This document shows, one piece after another, positions 1 through 8,598 of a DNA stretch of 64,000 nucleotides; the stretch's first letter is position 1; each line of letters begins with the position of its first letter. Origin of the DNA: JAAZPT01 sp964544955. GTDB lineage: Bacteria; Bacillota; Clostridia; Christensenellales; Aristaeellaceae. Position numbers and translations under genes: made by a program. Location of the stretch: the NCBI GenBank assembly GCA_964544955.1, contig CAZJEB010000001.1, positions 595,892 through 659,891 of the forward strand, read 5' to 3'. A model generated the notes under the pieces. It did not search any database. It saw only the letters and a program-made list of their open reading frames with translations, and was not told the origin of the DNA.

Positions 1-1007
1 TTGATATTGTTGCCCTTTGTGACATTGTGCCAAGCCAAATGGATGCACTTATAAAGCTATTCAATTTGCCAAATACTGTTAAAAAATATACTACCCATAA
101 AGATATGTTAGCTAATGAAAGCCTTGATATTGTTGCAATTTCAACCCCAAGTGGAAGTCACGCAGAAATAGCTTTGGATTGCATTGATGCCAATTGTAAT
201 TTAATAATTGAAAAACCCATTGCCCTTTCTATAGAGGATGCTGATAAAATAGTTAAAAAAGCAGCCGAAAAAAATGTTAAAGTTTGTGCTTGCCACCAAA
301 ATCGTTTTAATAAAGCAATACAAAAAATACATTCTGCAATAGATTCAAAACGCTTTGGGAAAATGTACCACGGTACAGCCCACATTAGATGGAATAGAGG
401 GCAAAATTATTACGATCAGGCCCATTGGAGAGGTACTTGGAGCCAAGATGGTGGCGCTTTGATGAACCAATGTATACACAACATAGATTTGTTGCGTTGG
501 ATGATGGGCGATGAAATAGTTGAAGTTTTTGCTTATACCGATAATTTAAACCATAATTATATTGAGGCTGAAGATTTAGGCGTTGCATTAATAAAATTTA
601 AAAATGGATCCTACGGTATAATTGAAGGAACAACAAATATTTACCCTAGTAACTTTGAAGAAACCCTTTATTTGTTTGGTGAATATGGCACAGTAAAAGC
701 TGGCGGAAAATCCGTAAACAAAATTGAAGCTTGGAACTTTAAAGATGAACACGAGGATCCAAATAAGGTTATGGAAGAAAATTCTGATAATCCGCCAAAC
801 GTTTATGGCTTTGGCCATACCCCACTTTATGCTGATGTTATTGATGCTATAAAGAATAACAGAGCCCCCTTTGTGGATGCAGAAGCAGGCAAAAGAGCTT
901 TAGAACTTGTATTAGCAATATATAAATCCGCAGCAGAAGGAAAACCTGTAAAATTACCCTTGCACAATTGTTCAACTTTGGATTTTGTGGGAAGATTTAA
1001 CAAATAA
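1..1007 (+). CDS. Gfo/Idh/MocA family oxidoreductase (5' truncated by window)
   Basis: NAD(P)-dependent oxidoreductase family that acts on sugars, inositols or related polyols; the substrate cannot be told. The frame is open from base 3 and reads DIVALCDIVPSQM, the usual end of the second Rossmann strand, so the true start lies before the window and the GTG at 27 is an internal valine. The family EKP motif is seen as IIEKPIALS, and the C-terminal half has the usual alpha/beta domain ending in a helix rich in Ala and Leu. About 335 residues are visible, close to a complete C-terminal two thirds plus. It is unrelated to the rpmH cluster that follows and ends 116 bp before rpmH. Confidence 0.9.
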   Translation, partial: DIVALCDIVPSQMDALIKLFNLPNTVKKYTTHKDMLANESLDIVAISTPSGSHAEIALDCIDANCNLIIEKPIALSIEDADKIVKKAAEKNVKVCACHQNRFNKAIQKIHSAIDSKRFGKMYHGTAHIRWNRGQNYYDQAHWRGTWSQDGGALMNQCIHNIDLLRWMMGDEIVEVFAYTDNLNHNYIEAEDLGVALIKFKNGSYGIIEGTTNIYPSNFEETLYLFGEYGTVKAGGKSVNKIEAWNFKDEHEDPNKVMEENSDNPPNVYGFGHTPLYADVIDAIKNNRAPFVDAEAGKRALELVLAIYKSAAEGKPVKLPLHNCSTLDFVGRFNK

Positions 1008-1019
1008 ATTAAATTTTTC

Positions 1020-1049
1020 TTGACAATGCAATGAATAATTTAGTATACT
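1020..1049 (+). promoter_or_regulatory. SigA-type promoter of the rpmH cluster
   Basis: TTGACA at 1020-1025 and TATACT at 1044-1049 are separated by 18 bases. Transcription would start near 1056, about 68 bases before the rpmH start codon. Confidence 0.8.
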
Positions 1050-1055
1050 TATAAA

Positions 1056-1091
1056 GCTACTGTGCAAGTGACGTGCTACTTGGTAAGTAGC
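1056..1091 (+). promoter_or_regulatory. rpmH leader with two alternative hairpin arms
   Basis: GCTACT occurs at 1056-1061 and again at 1075-1080. Both copies are complementary to AGTAGC at 1086-1091. The nearer copy forms a 6-bp hairpin with a 5-base loop. The first copy lies right at the predicted transcript 5' end, so the two pairings exclude each other. A regulatory role is inference. Confidence 0.35.
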
Positions 1092-1123
1092 CGACTGAAT
1101 ATATAGAATTGGAGTGTTTTAAT

Positions 1124-1258
1124 ATGTTTCGTACCTATCAACCAAAAAAGCGTCAACGCAGTAAGGTGCATGGCTTCCGTTCCAGAATGTCTAACAGAAG
1201 CGGTCGTGCAGTTCTAGCAGCTCGTCGTCGTCGTGGTCGCAAAAGATTAACAGTTTAA
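1124..1258 (+). CDS. rpmH: 50S ribosomal protein L34
   Basis: A 44-residue, strongly basic protein with the L34 pattern: MFRTYQPKKRQR at the start, HGFRSRM in the middle and a run of arginines before the end KRLTV. L34 is a component of the large ribosomal subunit. The start is the ATG preceded by GGAGTG at a normal distance. It is the first gene of the rpmH-rnpA-yidD-yidC-jag cluster. In many Bacillota dnaA lies divergently upstream; here a sugar-type oxidoreductase end is found instead. Confidence 0.98.
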   Translation: MFRTYQPKKRQRSKVHGFRSRMSNRSGRAVLAARRRRGRKRLTV

Positions 1259-1293
1259 TCATACCATTTAATTTCAAATGCAATTAAATGCTG

Positions 1294-1342
1294 AAGCCTG
1301 CTCCTTTTTGCTTTTGCAACTTACCATGGAGCAGGCTTTTTT
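1294..1342 (+). terminator. Intrinsic terminator or attenuator between rpmH and rnpA
   Basis: A 10-bp perfect stem (1295-1304 with 1328-1337) is followed by six T residues. The loop of 23 bases contains a smaller TTGC/GCAA pairing. It would let rpmH be transcribed at a higher level than rnpA and the downstream genes. Confidence 0.75.
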
Positions 1343-1366
1343 ACTTTAATATTATAGGTGTTATAA

Positions 1367-1702
1367 TTGCAAAAAGAGTATAGGCTTAGGAAAAATTATC
1401 AATTTCAATACGTTTATAGGCGTGGTAAAAGCGCTGCTTGCAAGGAATTGGTTTTAATATATGTAAAAGGCAATACCGTAAAGGTTGGTTTTTCCGTTAG
1501 CAATAAGCTTGGTTGTGCAGTTGTAAGGAACAGGGTTAAGCGCAAATTACGCGCTTGCATTAGGCCTATTGTTAATAAAATTAAAAATGGTAGCTATATA
1601 ATTTTAGCAAGGAATGCATCAGTTGAAGCTGATTTCGCTAAGTTAAATAAGCAAATTATGTATTTGTTAAAAAAACAAAACCTATTTAAGGAAAATAAGT
1701 GA
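1367..1702 (+). CDS. rnpA: Ribonuclease P protein component
   Basis: The protein subunit of RNase P, which binds the catalytic RNA and helps mature the 5' ends of tRNAs. The 111-residue basic protein carries the family signature RNRVKRKLR at residues 54-62. Translation starts at TTG with AGGTG six bases upstream; no ATG or GTG lies near. Its place after rpmH and before yidD is the classical order. Length is normal for the family (about 110-120). Confidence 0.96.
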   Translation: MQKEYRLRKNYQFQYVYRRGKSAACKELVLIYVKGNTVKVGFSVSNKLGCAVVRNRVKRKLRACIRPIVNKIKNGSYIILARNASVEADFAKLNKQIMYLLKKQNLFKENK

Positions 1703-1709
1703 GATATTT

Positions 1710-1949
1710 ATGAAGTCCATAATATTAAGGCTTCTTAAGTTTTATAAAAAAAGAATATCCGGCAATTTAGGCCCAGCATGTAGATTTGTACCCACATGCA
1801 GTGAATACGCTTATACCGCAGTGGAGCGTTACGGTGCAGCAAAAGGATCATGGATGGGTTTAAAAAGAATTTTACGTTGCAACCCTTTGTGCAAAGGCGG
1901 ATATGACCCCGTACCAGAAGATGAATCAATTACATTGAGGAGGAACTAA
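1710..1949 (+). CDS. yidD: Membrane protein insertion efficiency factor YidD
   Basis: A 79-residue protein with the YidD pattern: an amphipathic N-terminal helix, CRFVPTCSEYA near residues 24-34 and LRCNPLCKGGYDPVP near the end. YidD is membrane associated and assists insertion by YidC. The gene begins 7 bases after rnpA and ends 7 bases before yidC, so translation is probably coupled. Confidence 0.96.
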   Translation: MKSIILRLLKFYKKRISGNLGPACRFVPTCSEYAYTAVERYGAAKGSWMGLKRILRCNPLCKGGYDPVPEDESITLRRN

Positions 1950-1956
1950 CTCTATT

Positions 1957-2946
1957 ATGAATGAATTTTTGGCAGGTGTGTTATCAGGTTTAAACCAATT
2001 AACAGGTAACTATGGTTTAGCAATAATTTTGTTTACACTAATTATTAGAATTTTGATATTTCCTTTAAACTTGAAAAGCAGATCAAGCATGAGAAAAATG
2101 CAAGATTTGAACCCTAAGTTACAAGCAATACAAAAAAAGTATGCTAACGATAAGGAAAAATTAAACTTAAAAACATCTGAACTATACAAAAAAGAGGGTA
2201 TCAACCCCCTATCTGGATGTTTACCAATGTTGCTATCTTTCCCTATACTCATTATCATGTTTGGTGCTATGAGGCAAGTTGCAAACGAACAACTAATATC
2301 ACAAGTATTTTCTTTTTTAACAGGTTCACAACCTAACTACGAAGGGTTTTTATGGATTAAAAACCTTTGGATGCCTGATAACCCCTTCTACCCTGCAGCA
2401 CCAACAACAGAGTTGTTAAGGGCAATACCTGCTGATTTATGGCAACATAGCTTTAATGCCTTAGGTGCAGAAACCCAAACCCTTATTAATGGCCTTGTAC
2501 CTGGTTTAGACTTCTATCAGCAAGGTGCTATTGAAAACATTATGACCGTATTGCAACAAACACCTGCTTATATTGAAGCAACATCATTGTTGCCAGGTTG
2601 GAGCAATATTAACTTTGTATTTATGACAGTAAGCGTATACACTCACTTTAATGGTTTGTTTATATTACCAATATTAGCTGCTGTTTCCCAATACTTAACA
2701 ACAATGCTTACACCACAACCTCAACAGCCCGCTGCTGAAGGTCAACCTAACACAGGTAACTTTATGAAGTGGTTTTTCCCCTTGTTTACATTGTTTATTT
2801 GTTACAACTACAACGCAAGCTTCGCTTTATACTGGGTAGCCGCAAACGTAATTGCTGCTGCTGAAACAGTTATAATGAATAAATACATGGATAATAAAGA
2901 CAAACAAGAAAAGGCTATAGCTAACGAGGAGGGCTCTATAAAATGA
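1957..2946 (+). CDS. yidC: Membrane protein insertase YidC/Oxa1 family
   Basis: Inserts and folds membrane proteins in the cytoplasmic membrane. Seen are the first membrane helix, a charged hairpin with PLNLKSRSSMRKMQ, the CLPMLLSFPILI helix and the later NGLFILPILAAVSQYL helix. No lipoprotein-type N-terminus is present. Between roughly residues 120 and 220 an extended, weakly hydrophobic segment separates the second conserved helix from the third; this is longer than in Bacillus SpoIIIJ. The stop overlaps the jag start by 4 bases. A good RBS, AGGAGGA, precedes the ATG. Confidence 0.95.
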   Translation: MNEFLAGVLSGLNQLTGNYGLAIILFTLIIRILIFPLNLKSRSSMRKMQDLNPKLQAIQKKYANDKEKLNLKTSELYKKEGINPLSGCLPMLLSFPILIIMFGAMRQVANEQLISQVFSFLTGSQPNYEGFLWIKNLWMPDNPFYPAAPTTELLRAIPADLWQHSFNALGAETQTLINGLVPGLDFYQQGAIENIMTVLQQTPAYIEATSLLPGWSNINFVFMTVSVYTHFNGLFILPILAAVSQYLTTMLTPQPQQPAAEGQPNTGNFMKWFFPLFTLFICYNYNASFALYWVAANVIAAAETVIMNKYMDNKDKQEKAIANEEGSIK

Positions 2947-3788
2947 TAAATAATAGTACATCAATAGAATCATCTGCAAAAACAGTAGAAGAAGCTATAA
3001 CTTTAGGCCTTGAAAAACTTGGCGTTAGCATTGGTGAAGTTGATATAGAAGTACTTGAAGAAGGTAGTAAAGGTTTATTTGGTTTTTTTGGTAGCAAAAT
3101 GGCAAACGTTAAGCTTACACTAAAGGATAGCCAAAGCGCAAAGGAAATGCTAAACTCTTTAGATATAAATAAAACACGTGATGCTATACACTCTGACACA
3201 AAACACTCAAAAGAAGTAGCAAAAAACAACAAAATAGCCGAGCAAGAAATGGCTAAGGCCGAAGTTGTTGTTGAAAAGCCTGTTGTTAATACTGTTGCAC
3301 CTAGCAAAAATGAAAAAGAAGATTATATTGTTGGGGATGAAGTTGTTGAACAAACACGCGCTTATGTAAGCCAACTAACAAAAATGATGGGTGTAGATGT
3401 TGAAATAAACATAACAGTTAAAGATAATAACAATATATTTGTTGATATGCAGGGCGATACATTAGGTATATTGATTGGTAGGCGTGGTGAAACACTTGAT
3501 GCACTACAATATATTACAAGCTTGGCAATTAACAAAAATAAAGAAGGTTTTATAAGGGTATTGTTAGACTCTGAAAATTACAGAGCGAAACGTGAAGAAT
3601 CTTTAGTTCGTTTAGCTAATAGAATGGCTAATAGGGCAATTAAAACTGGCCGTCGCGTTGTTATGGAACCAATGAACCCTTATGAAAGGCGCATTTTACA
3701 CAGTGCTTTACAAGGCAATGAAAACGTTACAACCCATAGTGAGGGTGAAGAACCAAGGCGTCATTTGGTTATTACATTAAAAAAATAG
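2943..3788 (+). CDS. jag: RNA-binding protein Jag/KhpB (Jag-N, KH and R3H domains)
   Basis: A 281-residue RNA-binding protein, the usual partner gene of yidC and a KhpA partner linked to cell division and elongation in Bacillota. The Jag-N domain is at about residues 8-55 (EEAITLGLEKLG, GSKGLFGFFG). A polar low-complexity linker follows to about 125. The KH domain has the GxxG-type loop IGRRGETLDALQ, and the R3H end is RRILHSALQ to EEPRRHLVI. Translation is coupled to yidC through an ATGA overlap. A strong terminator follows, so this is the last gene of the cluster; mnmE does not follow. Confidence 0.95.
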   Translation: MINNSTSIESSAKTVEEAITLGLEKLGVSIGEVDIEVLEEGSKGLFGFFGSKMANVKLTLKDSQSAKEMLNSLDINKTRDAIHSDTKHSKEVAKNNKIAEQEMAKAEVVVEKPVVNTVAPSKNEKEDYIVGDEVVEQTRAYVSQLTKMMGVDVEINITVKDNNNIFVDMQGDTLGILIGRRGETLDALQYITSLAINKNKEGFIRVLLDSENYRAKREESLVRLANRMANRAIKTGRRVVMEPMNPYERRILHSALQGNENVTTHSEGEEPRRHLVITLKK

Positions 3789-3794
3789 AAACAG

Positions 3795-3816
3795 GCACCC
3801 CTTTGGGGTGCTTTTT
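3795..3816 (+). terminator. Intrinsic terminator of the rpmH-jag cluster
   Basis: GCACCCC (3795-3801) pairs perfectly with GGGGTGC (3805-3811) across a TTT loop and is followed by five T residues. Confidence 0.9.
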
Positions 3817-3824
3817 GGTAAGTT

Positions 3825-4505
3825 ATGATAAATAAAACAGTTTATAATTTAACAAGTAATAAGGTTGATAAAAATTATAGCTTCGCTATAGTAAGCGACT
3901 ACCATAATGCCAAGTATAATGAAATACTCCCCCTTATGGAAGGGGTTGACTGTATACTTATGCCTGGTGATTTAGTTGTACGTTACCAAAAAGGCAAACA
4001 CACAAGGGTAAAGGATTTTTTAATTGAGGCTGTAAAAATTGCCCCAACATTTTGTTCTATGGGTAACCATGATTTTAAAACAATTGGTAGAAAATCTTTT
4101 ATAAAATTAATATCATCTGCAGGCGCTACTCCATTAATAGATGAATATATTATATGGAATGGCGTAGTCTTAGGGGCTTGGTACTATAACAATAACGAGG
4201 GAATACTAAACCGTTTAGATAAAGAGAACGCTTATAAAATACTTATGAGCCATAAGCCCGAGTGGTACTCTAAATATATAAAGGATAAAAACTTTGATTT
4301 GGTTATATCCGGCCATGCTCATGGTGGGCAAATAAGGATATTTAATCAAGGTATATTTTCGCCAGGGCAAGGCTTGTTTCCTAAATATACCCATGGTATT
4401 TATTATAATAAACTTATTGTAAGCACAGGGGTATCCAACCCTGTACATATGCCCCGCTGGGGAAACCCTAAGGAAGTAATAATATTAAACATAAATAAAA
4501 GCTGA
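3825..4505 (+). CDS. Calcineurin-like metallophosphoesterase (YkuE-type)
   Basis: Two-metal phosphoesterase of the YkuE-like group; the substrate is unknown. Metal-binding motifs are in order: SDYHN at 24-28 (usually SDLHN), PGDLV at 47-51, GNHD at 80-83, and SGHAHGGQ at about 161-168. Unlike many YkuE proteins it has no N-terminal membrane segment or signal peptide, so a cytoplasmic location is inferred. The 226-residue length is short but holds all metal ligands. It starts 8 bases after the jag terminator, and the next gene converges on it. Confidence 0.85.
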   Translation: MINKTVYNLTSNKVDKNYSFAIVSDYHNAKYNEILPLMEGVDCILMPGDLVVRYQKGKHTRVKDFLIEAVKIAPTFCSMGNHDFKTIGRKSFIKLISSAGATPLIDEYIIWNGVVLGAWYYNNNEGILNRLDKENAYKILMSHKPEWYSKYIKDKNFDLVISGHAHGGQIRIFNQGIFSPGQGLFPKYTHGIYYNKLIVSTGVSNPVHMPRWGNPKEVIILNINKS

Positions 4506-4526
4506 ACGTAATTAGTTCAGCTTTTT
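4498..4526 (+). terminator. Intrinsic terminator after the metallophosphoesterase
   Basis: GCTGAAC (4501-4507) pairs with GTTCAGC (4515-4521), flanked by A and T runs. The stop codon of the gene lies in the left arm. Because of the flanking A run it could also act on the minus strand. Confidence 0.85.
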
Positions 4527-4627
4527 ATTATTTATTTTGCGATTGTTTAATTATTTTATTTTCAATTAATGATTGCTCTTTTATTATTTTATATATTATC
4601 CTTTTACTAATATATTAAATTTTTTTA

Positions 4628-4999
4628 TTATTCTATTTCTTGGAATTTATTTAAAGCTATCGTTGTAAGCTTATCTAAGAGCTCATCATCTTCGATAGGA
4701 GAGAAAACTTCTAATTCTTCATTATCTTCATCCAGTTCAACATCAACCTTCATAATGTAAGCGTCTATTTCAGTTTCTTCACTATCGTGCGCCGCTTCAA
4801 GTTTTTCGGCGTCTAAGGCTTCACCCAGTACAACATATTCTTCACCGTTGTAAAAAAAATACCGAACTACTTGAAGTTTGATTTGGTTACCATCTTCATC
4901 CAAACCTTCGATAAAATTATCATCTTCTAAAAATTCCTGTGAATCCGCAGTACTATTTGTGCTGCGGTCCACAGCGTGTGTTTGATCTTCGTTGTACAT
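4628..4999 (-). CDS. DUF1292 domain protein (YrzB-like)
   Basis: A 123-residue very acidic protein. It matches the DUF1292 pattern of unknown function: a beta-rich core around GLDEDGNQIKLQVV, FFYNGEEYVVLG and DAYIMKVD, then a C-terminal helix. A GTG three codons upstream exists, but GAAAGGGG directly touches it and is 8-9 bases from the ATG at 4999, so the ATG is the start. In other Bacillota the DUF1292 gene usually lies by ruvX/yrrK; here it stands after holA, with its own strong promoter and a folded leader of about 130 bases. Confidence 0.8.
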   Translation of the reverse strand: MYNEDQTHAVDRSTNSTADSQEFLEDDNFIEGLDEDGNQIKLQVVRYFFYNGEEYVVLGEALDAEKLEAAHDSEETEIDAYIMKVDVELDEDNEELEVFSPIEDDELLDKLTTIALNKFQEIE

Positions 5000-5038
5000 T
5001 GGAATCACCCCTTTCAGTATTTAACGGTAAAACCTCCA

Positions 5039-5122
5039 AGTACTCTAAACTTATTTTACTTATCCAACGCTTCAGCAAATAACCGTTTGCTTTTCAAACA
5101 GGGTCGTTGGCTTTAGTGTACT
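5039..5122 (-). promoter_or_regulatory. Structured 5' leader RNA of the DUF1292 gene
   Basis: Read on the minus strand, three nested or stacked pairings are seen. The outer stem pairs 5112-5122 with 5039-5049 (11 positions, one mismatch). The inner stem pairs 5105-5110 with 5064-5069 (CCAACG with CGTTGG). A hairpin pairs 5095-5099 with 5085-5089 (GTTTG with CAAAC). The structure starts about 10 bases after the predicted transcription start and ends about 40 bases before the start codon. I could not match it to 6S, SRP or a riboswitch class known to me. Confidence 0.5.
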
Positions 5123-5138
5123 TCTTGTTTCTACCTAT

Positions 5139-5167
5139 AATATAGCATGGTAAATTTTAAATGTCAA
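5139..5167 (-). promoter_or_regulatory. SigA-type promoter of the DUF1292 gene
   Basis: On the minus strand TTGACA (5162-5167) and TATATT (5139-5144) are separated by 17 bases. The predicted start is near 5132, just before the folded leader. Confidence 0.8.
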
Positions 5168-5210
5168 TAGCAATTTATCAAATAATTACTAATTTTTGAT
5201 ATTTTATACA

Positions 5211-6275
5211 TTAATCGCCACTTTTAAGTAAGGCAACAATACCATATATACTTCTTTCAGTTATACCTGTTTGACTTATTTGACCACTTTTAAAAAGATA
5301 ATCTGTATTTATGCAATATTGGTAAGCATCAAACAACACATTTAAGCTGTATTTTTTAATAATATCTAGCCTTTTATTTACTGCAAAAGAAGGAATTTCT
5401 GCTATTTTTTGTATTTCATTAATATTTACTTTTTCCCTAACTAAAGATTTTATGTAATATGATATTCTAAATTCTCTAAGTAGCATTGCAAATAGCATAT
5501 ACTCTGCTTCGCCATTTTTTAAAAGGTTTTTTGCAATCCTTATTGCATTATTTATATTTAGTGATAATAGCGCATCAGTCATATTAAAAACTGAATAATT
5601 TATACTTTTAGAGCTAATATTATCAATATCTGTTTGATTAATACTATCGGCATTATCCACATAGGCTATAAGTTTATCTATTTCATTTTTAAGTATTGCT
5701 GCATCATTGCCAACAGAATACTGTAGTTTTTGAGCTGCATCATAAGATATTTGCTTTTTACTTTTATTAACTTCTCTTGTTATCCATTTAATAGAATCAT
5801 TGTTAGTTAAAGGCGTAAAGCTTACAAGGGAATCATTATCAATAATGGCTTGTGTAAGTTTTTTTCTACTATCCGCATAAGCCTTTATAAGTATAAATAT
5901 TACTGTGTATTCCGGTATTTCAGTAATATAGTTAATTAAAATATCGGCATCATCTTTAGGTGGCTTTTTTACATCACTCTTTTTGCTTTTAGTTTCTTTA
6001 CCTTTGTTTGCCACGGATCCAAGCAAATTAAAATCATTAACTATAACAAGCCTATAATCACTCATAAGCGGTTGAATTTGTGCGGTTTCTATAAGTGTTT
6101 GAACATCTGGATTGGTAAGGTATGATATATTCAAATCCTTAAAGTCAGCATTAACCAATGTTTTTATAGCATAATCTAAACCCAACTTTTTTAGGTATTC
6201 TTCTTCCCCTTCAAGAACATATATTCTTTTAATATTTTTGCTTTGAATTTCTCTTGCAAAGTTATCTCTGTTCAT
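5211..6275 (-). CDS. holA: DNA polymerase III subunit delta
   Basis: The delta subunit of the clamp loader, which opens the beta clamp during replication. The 354-residue protein has the family layout: an N-terminal AAA-like domain beginning IYVLEGEEEYLKK, a middle part with YTVIFILI, and a helical C-terminal collar domain (ALLREFRISYYI). The start ATG follows AAGGAGCC and overlaps the end of comEC by 14 bases, the usual comEC-holA order. The rpsT gene that often follows holA in Bacillota is not present here. Confidence 0.93.
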   Translation of the reverse strand: MNRDNFAREIQSKNIKRIYVLEGEEEYLKKLGLDYAIKTLVNADFKDLNISYLTNPDVQTLIETAQIQPLMSDYRLVIVNDFNLLGSVANKGKETKSKKSDVKKPPKDDADILINYITEIPEYTVIFILIKAYADSRKKLTQAIIDNDSLVSFTPLTNNDSIKWITREVNKSKKQISYDAAQKLQYSVGNDAAILKNEIDKLIAYVDNADSINQTDIDNISSKSINYSVFNMTDALLSLNINNAIRIAKNLLKNGEAEYMLFAMLLREFRISYYIKSLVREKVNINEIQKIAEIPSFAVNKRLDIIKKYSLNVLFDAYQYCINTDYLFKSGQISQTGITERSIYGIVALLKSGD

Positions 6276-8598
6276 ATGGCTCCTTGTTTGTATAGGTTTT
6301 TACTTTAAAAGCTTCATTTTCAAAATATATATTTATATCACCATGTACATCACTTCTAAACATGCTAATATTATTATTCTTTAAGTTATTTATTACATCA
6401 ACGTGAGGTATAGTTGTGCTTTTTATGCTGGATGTTATTATTGCCATCGATGGACTAACATACTCTAAAAACTTGTTACTTGAACTCGTTTTACTCCCAT
6501 GATGCCCTACTTTTAATATATCCGCACTATTGGCCGCATAATTTTCATATTTTGCAGTTAAATCGCTCATTGATAGTATATTACAATTGTTAATATTTAT
6601 CAAAAGTACCATAGCACTATCATTTGGGTCTTTCCCTGCTCTAACTGGAACATCTTCAGGGAACATAACTTTAATATTGGTATCTTTATATTTAAATAAA
6701 TCACCTGCAACAACTTCAGTTATACTTATACCCTTATCCCTTGCCAATTGAATTAAACCCTTACTATATTCATCGCTAAGGGTATGTTCAGCCCATTTGC
6801 TTATATAAATATTATTTATTTTTACATCGTTTTTTATTAAGCTTTCTAACCCGCCTGCATGATCGTTATGAAGATGGGTAATAAAAAGATCATCTATATT
6901 CCTGTTATATTTTTTTAGATAATTTGATAGCTCTATGCCAGTTTCACCAGTATCTATTACTATTGTATAATTACCATCTCTAATTACCGCACAATCCGCT
7001 TGCCCAACATTTAGTTGTGTATATGCCAATGAACTTGGCTTATTTAAGTAAGAAAACATTAATGTAATTGCCAATGTTATTGATATTAATATAATCCGTT
7101 TTTTACGTGCAATTCGAAATATACCTGGTAATAAAAGAAGTATAATTATAATAAATGATATTGCTTGTAAAACATTCGGTTGCGAAAATTCAATTAACCA
7201 ATTCTCAAACACTTTACTATAGGATATTAATTTCACAGTAATTGCACAGCTTAATTTTGCTATAAAAGCAATTATTGTACCTAGTATAGGGATATAATAG
7301 CTAAATAAAACAAGCATTAAAATTGGCACTAAAATCGCTATTATAGGTATAATGAATATGTTTAAAATTAAACTTATAGGTGATATATAACCAAAGTAAA
7401 ATACCATGGGTATAAACACACCCAACTGAGCACCAAAGCTTAATGCTAAAGGAGAAATTATATATTTTACAGCTAACTTTAAAGGTTTATTATTATATAT
7501 TCCTTTTAGTATTTTGTTATATATAAAGTAATTTAACCTTTTAGATACCAAAGCTATACCCAAAACAGCACAAAAGGAAAATATAAAGCTTAAAGAATAT
7601 AGCAAAAGCGGGTTAATTATTAGCATAACAAAGCAACTTAAAACAAGGGATAAGCTTAGCTCATATTTTCTGCCAATAATATGGCTTGCTTGCAATATGG
7701 CTAACATTAATATTGTTCTTACTGTTGAGGGCGAAAACCCTGTAATCCAACCATATATACTAACTATTGCTAACAATAAAATTGCTTTAGGTATTTTAGA
7801 AACCTTTAACTTTTTTAATATTAATAATACAATACCTGCAATTATGCCTACATGTAAGCCTGAAACTGAAAATACATGCGATATTCCCAATTTTGAATAT
7901 AGTTGTTTTTCTTGATAATCTAAGTTATATTTATCCCCCAATAACAGTGCAGATGCAAGCCCTGCATATTCACCCAAGGTAGTGTTAAATATACCATTCA
8001 ATTTTTCACGTATTGTATAGGCTACATTACCACTAGTTTTATCTAATACTACAATATTTTTTATATTACTTATACCAAAATCAAGCCTATTTTGTTTTAG
8101 ATACATTCTAAAATCAAAAGAATAATCACTAAGGTTTTTAAAAGGTAAGTATATGTTACCTTCAAAGGATATTCTATCGCCATTTTGCAAAGAAAAATCG
8201 CTTACCTCATCAATTTTATAGGTACAATATGCCGAATATGGCACTTTAGCCCCATCAAGTGATACATCTTTAATAATAAACGATTGTTTGTTGAATTCTT
8301 TTTCAGTAACTGCACCATATATAGTTCCTGTAACAATTGTATTGCCTTCATTAATATCTATATTTTTAAGGCTATAAAAAGAAGATATTGCTCCAAATGA
8401 AAATATTACGCACAATAGTGTAATAGCTACTTTCATTTTCAAAACAAGCATGATAATAAAACTAACAATAGAAAAAAGCCCAATGATTATGAGCATATTT
8501 TCATTATCAACACTTGACCCTAATATGATGCCTAAAATAAGGGCAAATGTTGCATAAACTATATAAAACCCTTTTAAAAAATCAGCATCTTTATACAT
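6262..8598 (-). CDS. comEC: DNA internalization/competence protein ComEC/Rec2
   Basis: Membrane channel protein for uptake of single-stranded DNA in transformation. The 778 residues hold an N-terminal two-helix part and DUF4131-like region (to about 180). A polytopic Competence domain follows, with HVFSVSGLHVGII and GFSPSTVRT. A C-terminal metallo-beta-lactamase domain carries THLHNDHAGG and VGHHGSKTSS. All three parts look intact. Its ATG overlaps the stop of the preceding MBL gene by one base and has no clear RBS, so translation is probably coupled. Confidence 0.94.
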   Translation of the reverse strand: MYKDADFLKGFYIVYATFALILGIILGSSVDNENMLIIIGLFSIVSFIIMLVLKMKVAITLLCVIFSFGAISSFYSLKNIDINEGNTIVTGTIYGAVTEKEFNKQSFIIKDVSLDGAKVPYSAYCTYKIDEVSDFSLQNGDRISFEGNIYLPFKNLSDYSFDFRMYLKQNRLDFGISNIKNIVVLDKTSGNVAYTIREKLNGIFNTTLGEYAGLASALLLGDKYNLDYQEKQLYSKLGISHVFSVSGLHVGIIAGIVLLILKKLKVSKIPKAILLLAIVSIYGWITGFSPSTVRTILMLAILQASHIIGRKYELSLSLVLSCFVMLIINPLLLYSLSFIFSFCAVLGIALVSKRLNYFIYNKILKGIYNNKPLKLAVKYIISPLALSFGAQLGVFIPMVFYFGYISPISLILNIFIIPIIAILVPILMLVLFSYYIPILGTIIAFIAKLSCAITVKLISYSKVFENWLIEFSQPNVLQAISFIIIILLLLPGIFRIARKKRIILISITLAITLMFSYLNKPSSLAYTQLNVGQADCAVIRDGNYTIVIDTGETGIELSNYLKKYNRNIDDLFITHLHNDHAGGLESLIKNDVKINNIYISKWAEHTLSDEYSKGLIQLARDKGISITEVVAGDLFKYKDTNIKVMFPEDVPVRAGKDPNDSAMVLLININNCNILSMSDLTAKYENYAANSADILKVGHHGSKTSSSNKFLEYVSPSMAIITSSIKSTTIPHVDVINNLKNNNISMFRSDVHGDINIYFENEAFKVKTYTNKEPYEQR

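Noticed and set aside
27..1007. GTG at 27 as the start of the oxidoreductase
   Set aside because: The frame is open to base 3 and the upstream residues DIVALCDI are part of the conserved Rossmann fold, so the gene is cut by the window edge.
5039..5122. 6S RNA or SRP RNA at the folded leader
   Set aside because: About 85 bases is too short for 6S, there is no central bubble layout, and the conserved SRP loop sequence is absent.
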